Below, piece by piece: positions 32,857 to 41,194 of a DNA stretch of 64,000 nucleotides (positions are counted from its first letter, which is position 1; the number at the start of each line of letters is the position of its first letter). The position numbers and the translations under genes were made by a program. The DNA comes from Denitratimonas sp037478135 (GTDB taxonomy: Bacteria > Pseudomonadota > Gammaproteobacteria > Xanthomonadales > Xanthomonadaceae): NCBI RefSeq assembly GCF_037478135.1, contig NZ_JBBHDV010000003.1, positions 62,001-126,000 on the forward strand, given 5' to 3'. The notes under the pieces are model-generated. The model did not search any database. It was not told where the DNA came from and saw nothing but the letters and a program-made list of their open reading frames with translations.

Positions 32857-34150
32857 GAAGGACAATGAGCGACTCGTCCAACTGCTGCTGACCGCCCTGT
32901 TGTGCGGAGACGCGCATTGAGCGAAAGGGCGTAATGCTCTTGACGCAAAAGCCCAGCGCCGGTGCGTAGTCGGCAAGCACACGCGCCACCGGGATCTGCA
33001 CGCCGGCATAGCGGCTATCGCCCACCACAGCCCACACTTCTCCCTGTGTGCTGAGCGTGCGGCTCAGTTTCGTAAGGAGCTGATGCATATCGTAGAAGTA
33101 GTGCCCCACCATGTCAGGAATCCATGACGACCATAGCGCATCGCGCTCACGGCGAAGGCGATTGAGAGCGCGCGTCAACCGCAGCGACCCCGCGGGCGCC
33201 GGCTTGAACTCTCGTTTGATCTGCACGTGTGAGCACAGGGTGGCGTGGCGCAGCGACTGGTTGCTTGCCGATCCATCGAGATACCCTAGCATCCACAGTT
33301 CGACGTTGTAGACGTCGGTGTAGTCGAACGAGTTGGGGTACGGGGGGGAGAAGACTGCCAAGTCAGCAGCATCGACTTGATCGAGTTGCTGGAGGCAATC
33401 CCCGCGCAGCAGGGTATGCCCGCGATGACGCCGATGACGGTGGGCGTGGATCTCGGTGATCGCCGATTGGCAGCGCTGGCGAAACAGCGCATCGACCTTC
33501 GCTGGTGCCGTCCGCCGGTTCATCCAGCCCTTGCGATAGCGGCGCCCCTTGCCATTGACGACGACATTACTCACCGCGATTAGCATGCCTCCCAGTAGGA
33601 TCTTGAACAGACGTCGATGGTGGGGGCGCGCTAAACACTCGATCGCTTCCAGATGTATTGCGATGCGTCTAGCCACCGCACGGTCGTAGATCCAGCGCTC
33701 CGTCGCACTGGACTCAATGAACGTCACCGGCATGTGTGCGAAACGGCTCATGTCTGCACGCAGGGTGCCCACCGCACGCACGATGCGGCCCAAGTCGGCA
33801 ACAAGATCATCGGCGTCGTAAGCGGTCAGCTTGGCTTCGATCAGGTCGGCTAGATAGGGATTGACCTCGATCGTGGTTGGCGCCACGCCTAGAAACTGGC
33901 AGGCCAGTGCTGTGGTACCCGAGCCCCCGAAAGGATCCAGGCAGCGCGTGACAGGGCGTTCGCTCTCGCGCACCGCACGGGCGACGACCTCCGGGGCGAA
34001 CGCTTCCTTGAAATGATGCCAGCCCTGAAAGGGCAACGGCTCGGCGCCAGCATTGGTGCCGATCGACACGATTTTGCGTTGACGGGTCCACGACTCGAAG
34101 GAGACGCAGATGTCATCGCCCACCCAGTGGCCCGTAGGTGCCAGCTCCAT
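32843..34150 (-). CDS. DNA methyltransferase with SPPY motif
   Basis: SAM-dependent DNA methyltransferase of 435 residues. Motif I (SAM-binding) is CLDPFGGSGTTALA (residues ~70-84) followed by EVNPYLADLIEAKL; motif IV is SPPYPNSFDYTD (catalytic S/N-PP-Y at ~267-270). About 185 residues lie between them, so the order is that of alpha-class enzymes, while SPPY is more usual for N4-cytosine methylation. Adenine-N6 cannot be excluded. It faces the ATPase-middle-nuclease operon tail to tail, the stop codons 18 bp apart. No matching classical restriction gene is present, so it may protect host DNA from the neighbouring nuclease, or be an orphan. That link is inference. Confidence 0.82.
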   Translation of the reverse strand: MELAPTGHWVGDDICVSFESWTRQRKIVSIGTNAGAEPLPFQGWHHFKEAFAPEVVARAVRESERPVTRCLDPFGGSGTTALACQFLGVAPTTIEVNPYLADLIEAKLTAYDADDLVADLGRIVRAVGTLRADMSRFAHMPVTFIESSATERWIYDRAVARRIAIHLEAIECLARPHHRRLFKILLGGMLIAVSNVVVNGKGRRYRKGWMNRRTAPAKVDALFRQRCQSAITEIHAHRHRRHRGHTLLRGDCLQQLDQVDAADLAVFSPPYPNSFDYTDVYNVELWMLGYLDGSASNQSLRHATLCSHVQIKREFKPAPAGSLRLTRALNRLRRERDALWSSWIPDMVGHYFYDMHQLLTKLSRTLSTQGEVWAVVGDSRYAGVQIPVARVLADYAPALGFCVKSITPFRSMRVSAQQGGQQQLDESLIVLQKLD

Positions 34151-34450
34151 CGCAATGCCTCCGCTATCGGTTGCCAGCTTATCAGCATTGGTCGAGCCCT
34201 CAACGTCGATCCATCGCGGGCTGGCTGTATCGCTACAGGTGAGCTTGCCAAGCTGGGCGGTCGTGCATTGCTGTACAGCTCATTTTTGGCCCGCAAGGCA
34301 GGTTTTACTAGCGTAAAGCATGCACCTAATTTTGCCGGGCCAGCAAGAGTGGCGCTCGTCTGGGTAAGTCTTTGGCTTTGACGCTCCAGTTTTTACCTCA
34401 CCCAGAAATGTAGTAATGTTCATACGTTGGGAGAGAGCAGGAGATGCCCG
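34151..34450. other. Intergenic region before the toxin-antitoxin pair
   Basis: Holds the upstream region of the methyltransferase (minus) and of the antitoxin gene (plus). The right part is AT-richer and contains a possible promoter at 34392-34419. No gene was found; open frames such as 34110-34316 are antisense to, or continue from, the methyltransferase region. Confidence 0.4.
34392..34419 (+). promoter_or_regulatory. Possible promoter of the antitoxin-toxin operon
   Basis: TTTACC (34392-34397), a 16-bp spacer and TAATGT (34414-34419), 31 bp before the antitoxin ATG. AGGAG at 34439-34443 is the ribosome site 7 bp before that ATG. Confidence 0.35.
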
Positions 34451-34705
34451 ATGGCTATTACAACCCTATCCAGCCGAGAGCTGAACCAAGATGTGACGCG
34501 AGCGAAGAAGGCCACCAAGGGCGGTCCGGTGTTCATCACTGATCGCGGCAAGCCTGCGCATGTGCTCTTGAGCTTTGAGGACTACCAGCGGTTGATCAAG
34601 CAACGCCGAAGCATTGCTGATGCGCTGGTCATGCCAGAAGCTGCGGACATCGAGTTCGAGCCGCCACGCGTGATGATCGGAGCCCGGCCGGCCGATCTTT
34701 CATGA
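34451..34705 (+). CDS. Phd/YefM-family antitoxin
   Basis: Antitoxin of 84 residues. The ATG at 34451 (MAITTLSSRELNQDVTRAKKA) is preceded by AGGAG at 7 bp; an earlier ATG at 34427 is weaker. The domain pattern (SSRELNQDVTRAKKATKGGPVFITDRGKPAHVLLSFEDYQRL) is the Phd fold that binds the operator, followed by a toxin-binding tail. It is coupled by a 4-bp overlap to the PIN-domain toxin. Located at the far end of the island, it probably stabilises the element as an addiction module. Confidence 0.9.
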   Translation: MAITTLSSRELNQDVTRAKKATKGGPVFITDRGKPAHVLLSFEDYQRLIKQRRSIADALVMPEAADIEFEPPRVMIGARPADLS

Positions 34706-35130
34706 TGTATTTGCTCGATACCAACGTGGTGTCCGAGTTGCGCAAGGTGCGGCTTGGCAAGGCCGATGTGAACGTGGCTGCATGGGCCGACAGCATCGAT
34801 GCCGCCGAGCTCTTTGTATCGTCGATCACCATCATGGAGCTGGAGCTCGGCGTGTTGTCGATCGAACGCAAGGATGCGGCCCAAGGGGCGGTACTGCGCA
34901 CGTGGATGAATAGGCATGTGTTGCCTGAATTCGCCGAACGCACGCTGTCTGTCGATACGGCGGTGGCGCAGCGGTGCGCCCGACTGCATGTGCCTGACAG
35001 ACGCGGCGAGCGTGACGCGCTCATCGCGGCGACGGCGCTGGTCCATGGCATGGCGGTGGTCACGCGTAATGTGGCAGATTTCGAGCCGACGGGAGTGGCC
35101 ATCGTCGATCCATGGCGGCCATCGCCATGA
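34702..35130 (+). CDS. vapC: PIN-domain ribonuclease toxin (VapC/FitB type)
   Basis: Toxin of 142 residues with the PIN-domain acid set: D in MMYLLDTNVVSELRK, E in SITIMELELGV, D in ERDALIAATALVHG and D/N in VVTRNVADFEPTGV. Members cleave tRNA or rRNA. Start codon overlaps the antitoxin stop. The pairing of a Phd-type antitoxin with a PIN toxin is common. It is the last gene of the island, about 170 bp from the right att copy. Confidence 0.92.
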   Translation: MMYLLDTNVVSELRKVRLGKADVNVAAWADSIDAAELFVSSITIMELELGVLSIERKDAAQGAVLRTWMNRHVLPEFAERTLSVDTAVAQRCARLHVPDRRGERDALIAATALVHGMAVVTRNVADFEPTGVAIVDPWRPSP

Positions 35131-35300
35131 TCGACAGGCGGTCCAGAGCTGCCCCGGATTTCGGTACATCAGCGGTACACCCGTCAGTTCGCCGTAGCTC
35201 GGCCAGCCTTCTCTAACTTTCTGATTTGAAACTAATTTAGTCTTCCTCAGTCTTCGGTGTCCTTAGCTTGTATTTCAGTAACTTGCTGATTTCATAGCGA

Positions 35301-35346
35301 ACTTTTAATCCATTGGTCGATGGTTCGAATCCATCACGGCCCACCA
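35301..35346 (+). repeat. attR core, 46-bp direct repeat
   Basis: Exact copy of tRNA-Lys 23681-23726, lacking the 5' half of the tRNA, so it is not a functional tRNA gene. The AT-rich 100 bp to its left (TTTAGTCTTCCTCAGTC and neighbours) would be the right-arm integrase-binding region. Confidence 0.93.
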
Positions 35347-35606
35347 CTCCCTCCCAGCGTATTCACGCAGTTGCCGAAATTCTGTGGCAGACCGCCAGTT
35401 GGTTGTGGTGTGTATCGGTCACGGTGTCACTGTCAGCGACACGGCGATGCCACGCCCCGCGACGGATACCTCGAAGCCCGAATCGGGCGCAGGCCGCACT
35501 CTTCGTCACCCTGTGATGCGGCATCAGGCAGATCCGGTTGCGTGGCTGGTAAAAGAGACTCATCGGGCCGGCGCGATGCGTGCATCTGCGCCGGCTTCGA
35601 TAGGGA
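35347..35606. other. Chromosomal spacer between attR and tmm
   Basis: This is what lay behind tRNA-Lys before the island arrived. No ORF here has a credible start. It ends in the GC-rich hairpin behind the monooxygenase gene. Confidence 0.4.
35567..35595 (-). terminator. GC-rich hairpin downstream of the monooxygenase gene
   Basis: GCCGGCGC (35567-35574) pairs perfectly with GCGCCGGC (35588-35595) around a 13-base loop, 12 bp past the stop codon of the minus-strand gene. A short T-run (CTCTTTTACC) follows about 10 bases later on that strand, so termination strength is uncertain. Confidence 0.45.
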
Positions 35607-37040
35607 TCAGGCGATCTTGCGCAGCTGATCCTTTGCAGGTTCGGGCCGGGTTCGTGCGCCATTGGCGGCGATACTGGCCGGTTGCGGCTTCAGCGGCGTG
35701 GAGTCGCGCAGAAACGCCTCCAGCGAATCGTCCATCGCCTCCATCCACGGGGTGTGGTGTGGCGGCGCCAGGGTGCCGGTGATGGTGGAGCGGTAGGACT
35801 TGTTGCGGTAGTCAAGGATGCCCTCGCGCTTGTCCCGCATCCATTGCTTGAACATTTCCGCCACTTCTTCGATCGCGAAATCCGGATAGTCGCTGCGGTC
35901 CACCAGATCACGCACGTAGGCGGCCTGGAAATCGATGTCATCATTGACGCCGGCGCAGGCGTTCTCACGCGCGAACCAGGCTTCGCTGTCGGCCACCATT
36001 TCCTTGCGGCCCGGCAGGGCGGTGCGGCCCATGATCACGTCGCGCGCCACCCAGGCCTGGGCGTCGAACATGTTGAAGGTGTAGTACTGGTCCTGCATCC
36101 CGAGATAGATCAGTTTCGGGTTGTCGATCCAGAACACGCCCTGATACAGGCCCTGCGGATACAGGCGGTTGTTGGTGCGCAGGGTCAGCTCGTCCGGCAG
36201 GAACGGGAAGTGGTGCTGGTAGCCGGTGCACAGGATGATCGCGTCGACATCGCAGTGGCTGCCATCGATGAAGTGGGCGGTATTGCCTTCGACCCGTTCC
36301 AGCAGCGGCTTCTCGCTGAAAGCCTCCGGCCACTCGTAGCCCATCGGCGCGCTGCGATAGCTGAAGGTGACCGATTTCGCGCCGTACTTGTAGCACTGGG
36401 TACCAATGTCCTCGGCCGAATAGCTGCTGCCGACCAGCAGCAGGTCCTTGCCTTCGAACTCGCAGGCATCACGGAAATCGTGCGCGTGCAACACGCGGCC
36501 AGGAAACTGAGACAGGCCCGGAAATGCCGGTGCATTCGGCGTGGAAAAATGGCCGGTGGCCACCACCACCCAGTCGAATTCCTCACTCACCATGCGGTCC
36601 TCCAGCAGCTCGCGCACGGTCACGGTGAACCTGCCGGTCTCCTCGCTGTACTCCACCGAGTGCACGGCGGTGTTGAAGCGGATCTGGTCGCGCAGGCCGC
36701 TGCGTTCGATCCGGCCCATGATGTAGTCGCGCAGCACCGGCCGCGGCGGATAGGAAGCGATCGGACGGCCGAAGTGTTCCTCGAAACTGTAGTCGGCAAA
36801 CTCCAGGCACTCCTTCGGACCGTTCGACCACAGGTAGCGGTACATGCTCGCGTGCACCGGCTCACCGTGCTGGTCCAGGCCGGTACGCCAGGTGTAGTTC
36901 CACATGCCGCCCAGGTCGGACTGCTTTTCGAAACAGACGATCTCGGGTACCTGCGCACCCGCGCGGCGGGCCGCGTCGAAAGCGCGAAGTTGTGCCAGCC
37001 CGCTGGGGCCGGCGCCAAGAATGGCGATACGTTGGGTCAT
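35607..37040 (-). CDS. tmm: Trimethylamine monooxygenase (bacterial flavin-containing monooxygenase)
   Basis: FAD- and NADPH-dependent monooxygenase of 477 residues, predicted to oxidise trimethylamine to its N-oxide. The FAD site is ILGAGPSGLAQL (residues ~7-18) and the NADPH site LLLVGSSYSAEDIG; the FMO identifying region reads FPGRVLHAHDFRDA. Long stretches such as SMYRYLWSNGPKECLEFADY, TGHFSTPNAPAF and GMQDQYYTFNMFDAQAW agree closely with the Methylocella/marine Tmm sequences I remember. The first 30 bases downstream hold a hairpin. No other methylamine-pathway gene lies nearby, so TMAO may serve as osmolyte or be exported; this is inference. Confidence 0.9.
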   Translation of the reverse strand: MTQRIAILGAGPSGLAQLRAFDAARRAGAQVPEIVCFEKQSDLGGMWNYTWRTGLDQHGEPVHASMYRYLWSNGPKECLEFADYSFEEHFGRPIASYPPRPVLRDYIMGRIERSGLRDQIRFNTAVHSVEYSEETGRFTVTVRELLEDRMVSEEFDWVVVATGHFSTPNAPAFPGLSQFPGRVLHAHDFRDACEFEGKDLLLVGSSYSAEDIGTQCYKYGAKSVTFSYRSAPMGYEWPEAFSEKPLLERVEGNTAHFIDGSHCDVDAIILCTGYQHHFPFLPDELTLRTNNRLYPQGLYQGVFWIDNPKLIYLGMQDQYYTFNMFDAQAWVARDVIMGRTALPGRKEMVADSEAWFARENACAGVNDDIDFQAAYVRDLVDRSDYPDFAIEEVAEMFKQWMRDKREGILDYRNKSYRSTITGTLAPPHHTPWMEAMDDSLEAFLRDSTPLKPQPASIAANGARTRPEPAKDQLRKIA

Positions 37041-37612
37041 GTGATGGTCATCTCCTTTTCACGGCAACGCCCGTTCGGGGGCGTGGCCTGGCGCAGGATG
37101 CGCCGGAACGCCGCCCGGGAGCGGGCAACGCACGAAAGCGCCCGGCTGCAAGGTGGAGTGCAGTGGATGGAGGGAAGGAAGATGTCGGGGCTCCTGTGGG
37201 AGCCGGGTTCCACCCTGCCGGTGCCGGGCATGGGCGAATGCGCAAAATATGGTGCCAGCCCGCAGAATGGCTGCGAACATCGGGCAAAACAGCCGAATCC
37301 GGCTGAAAATCGCGCAAAACGCAGCGCGATTCTAGCACATTGCCTGAGGTGGTGCCTTGCCGCAGTCGGATTCAGTGCCGTGTGAATAGTCCATAAGTGC
37401 TCGATGCAGGAAGATTTCAAACTCGAGACGGGTGTTGGAATCGGGGTGTCATTTCAGTGGGGTGAACTGTTCAATATCGGGAGCAACTTCCCCGAAGTTC
37501 ATCGTGAAGAATGTCTGGGTCGATTCTTGTCCGGATATTCCAGAAACAGCCGGCCCGGTGATCGTGTGGGCGGGCTGTTGAAGTTGCCGTGAGGCGACGT
37601 GGAAACCCTGTT
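37041..37612. other. 572-bp intergenic region upstream of tmm
   Basis: Contains the promoter region of tmm (a ribosome site GGAGATG precedes its ATG) and the space after recQ. A stretch at 37190-37235 (CTCCTGTGGGAGCCGGGTT) resembles short imperfect palindromic repeats of Lysobacterales. Open frames here, including a 62-codon one at 37404-37592, have no ribosome site or recognisable product. Confidence 0.4.
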
Positions 37613-39424
<1,812 letters not shown>

Positions 39425-39529
39425 CCGGACAGGATAGGACAAAAGCCTGTGTTCGGGGATGGGGCGGTGTGGTGATGGTGCAGGAAGGCGGCACTATCAG
39501 CCGGGCCAGGGCCGTTCCCGACCGGGCTT

Positions 39530-40147
39530 TCAGCCGCCGGATACCGGCAGCCGCCAGCCGTGCCGGATCGCCAGCCAGCGCAGCGTGAAGCACAGCACCA
39601 TACTGGCGACGGCGATGGGTTCACGCGGCAAATCGAGCATGTCGCCGGCCACGATCATCGCCGCGCCGACCAGCGCTGCGACCGCATACAGTTCGCGCTT
39701 CAGCACGCTCGGTACCTGTGCCACCAGCATGTCGCGCGCCATGCCGCCGCCGATGCCCGATACCATGCCGAGCATGATCGCGCCGCCGGGGCCGAGTCCG
39801 GCGTCGAGCGCCCGGGTCGAGCCGATCACCGCGAACATAGCCAGCCCGATCGCATCGGTGATCTGCACCGGGTTGCGCATCCGTTCCACTTGCGCATGAC
39901 GGAAGAAGGTCAGCAACCCGGCAGCGATCGATATCGCCAGATAGCGCCAGTCGACAATCGCCAGCGGTGGCATCAGGCCGAGTAGCACATCGCGCAGCAC
40001 GCCGCCGGCGGTGGCGGCGGTGAACGAGAGCAGCAACACGCCGAACAGATCCAGGCGGTTGCGCACCGCCACCAGCGCGCCGCTGATCGCGAACGCGAAG
40101 GTGCCGACGAAATCCAGCAGCTGGGCGAAGGCGGAAGCAAAGGTCAT
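39530..40147 (-). CDS. TRIC-type cation channel family protein (UPF0126)
   Basis: Inner-membrane protein of 205 residues with about seven hydrophobic helices and an internal duplication typical of the TRIC/UPF0126 fold: helix 1 FVGTFAFAISGALVAV, then the glycine-rich TAATAGGVLRDVLLG, repeated as MVSGIGGGMARDMLVAQVPSVL. Bacterial members conduct monovalent cations. It stands alone, reading away from dps. Confidence 0.92.
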   Translation of the reverse strand: MTFASAFAQLLDFVGTFAFAISGALVAVRNRLDLFGVLLLSFTAATAGGVLRDVLLGLMPPLAIVDWRYLAISIAAGLLTFFRHAQVERMRNPVQITDAIGLAMFAVIGSTRALDAGLGPGGAIMLGMVSGIGGGMARDMLVAQVPSVLKRELYAVAALVGAAMIVAGDMLDLPREPIAVASMVLCFTLRWLAIRHGWRLPVSGG

Positions 40148-40250
40148 GGATCAGAGGCAGGCCAATGAAAGGAAGGTGTCCGGCGGTAATGCCGACAGGG
40201 GATTATGCGCATATCCGGCGCACGGGCCGGAAATTGCCCGCCGCAGATAC

Positions 40251-40282
40251 GGCAACGGCAGGAATTCCTTCCTGCCGTTGCC
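40251..40282. terminator. Perfect 14-bp-stem hairpin downstream of dps
   Basis: GGCAACGGCAGGAA (40251-40264) and TTCCTGCCGTTGCC (40269-40282) pair fully around the loop TTCC. It lies 66 bp past the dps stop and 104 bp before the channel gene, both minus strand. There is no T-run on either side, so it may work as an mRNA-stabilising or Rho-related structure. Confidence 0.45.
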
Positions 40283-40347
40283 ACTTGCGTGTTGCCTGGG
40301 CCGGACGCTGTCGGGCGGGTGCGCTGGTCAGCGTGTGCGGTGCTGGA

Positions 40348-40824
40348 TCATTCCAGCAGCGAGCGCAGCATCCAGGCGTACTTTTCATGCGTCTGCAGGC
40401 GCTGGGTCACCAGATCGCCGGTCGGGTCATCGCCGGCCTTGTCGGCCGTGGCCAGCACCTTGCGTGCGGTGCGGCACAGCGCCTCGTTGCCGGCCACCAG
40501 CTGGCGCACCATGCCCTGCCAGTCCGGCACGCCGTCCTGCGAAGGTTCTTCCTTGATTGAGGACAGCTTCTCGAACTCGGCGTAGGAACCGGGTGCATTG
40601 AAGCCCAGCGCGCGGATGCGCTCGGCGATGTCGTCCAGTGCATTCCACTGTTCGGTGTACTGGGTCTCGAACATGGTGTGCAGCGAGTTGAACATCGGCC
40701 CGGTGACGTTCCAGTGGAAGTTGTGGGTCTTCAGGTAAATCGTGTACGCGTCGGCCAGCATGTGCGAAAGGCCTTCGGCGATGGCCTTGCGGTCGGCGGT
40801 CTTGATGCCGATATCGATCTTCAT
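40348..40824 (-). CDS. dps: Dps-type DNA protection/ferritin-like protein
   Basis: Ferritin-like four-helix protein of 158 residues that forms dodecamers, stores iron and shields DNA from peroxide. Seen: LSHMLADAYTIYLKTHNFHWNVTGPMF with the ferroxidase histidine, then HTMFETQYTEQWNALDDIAERIRALG with the conserved acidic set. The N-terminus is short and carries lysines (MKIDIGIKTADRKAIAEG). A good AGGAG site precedes the ATG. Regulation by OxyR is common in the family, but no operator was identified here. Confidence 0.95.
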   Translation of the reverse strand: MKIDIGIKTADRKAIAEGLSHMLADAYTIYLKTHNFHWNVTGPMFNSLHTMFETQYTEQWNALDDIAERIRALGFNAPGSYAEFEKLSSIKEEPSQDGVPDWQGMVRQLVAGNEALCRTARKVLATADKAGDDPTGDLVTQRLQTHEKYAWMLRSLLE

Positions 40825-41194
40825 CGTGGGCTCCTCGGTTCGGGGGAATGGTCACTACCCTACGCCAGTTTGCGAGGGCAGGGAAATCAAAGGTTTGTCT
40901 GACTTCAATAGGTGTGGTCAATTGCCGGGAATTCAAGCCGAACCGCTGCCATTGCGGTTGAATCAGCGGCATGCGGCGCAGCTGATCGCCATGCTGGCTA
41001 CTGTCTGCTGCACGCGTGTGGCATGGCTGAATCCGGTTTCGGTGCATTCGGGTGAGTAGCGTTAGGCTATCGGGTTGAAGTGTTGCCGGTGTGGCGTCAT
41101 CTGTTCGCCTGTTCCGGGCGCTCGCTTGCCTGTCTCTCTTGTGCCGACCGTCGCTGTCGGCTCGTCCGTTCCCGATACGTCTGCCCGCATCCTG
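40825..41194. other. 370-bp divergent intergenic region between dps and hrpA
   Basis: Holds the promoters of dps (minus) and hrpA (plus). A short AT-richer part lies at 40885-40925. No gene was recognised; the hrpA frame is open back to 41075 but without a ribosome site before 41195. Confidence 0.35.

Larger units (their letters stand above)
23681..35346. mobile_element. Genomic island integrated at tRNA-Lys
   Basis: The island is bounded by a perfect 46-bp direct repeat (left copy inside tRNA-Lys, right copy at 35301-35346). A tyrosine integrase sits directly behind the left copy, reading inward. Contents: integrase, a zinc-finger/HTH-like hypothetical, an excisionase-like HTH protein, a RepA-like initiator with iteron-like repeats, a TraK-like protein with repeats, an IS3 remnant, an SMC-like ATPase-middle-nuclease operon, a DNA methyltransferase and a toxin-antitoxin pair. 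Several intergenic stretches are visibly AT-richer than the flanking chromosome. No relaxase or type IV secretion genes are seen, so it could be mobilised only with help, if at all. Confidence 0.9.

Noticed and set aside
35301..35346. A second tRNA-Lys-like sequence
   Set aside because: Only the 3' 46 bp are present; there is no acceptor 5' strand or D arm. It is the right att copy.
37404..37592. 62-codon open frame between tmm and recQ
   Set aside because: No ribosome site, no similarity recognised, composition not coding-like.
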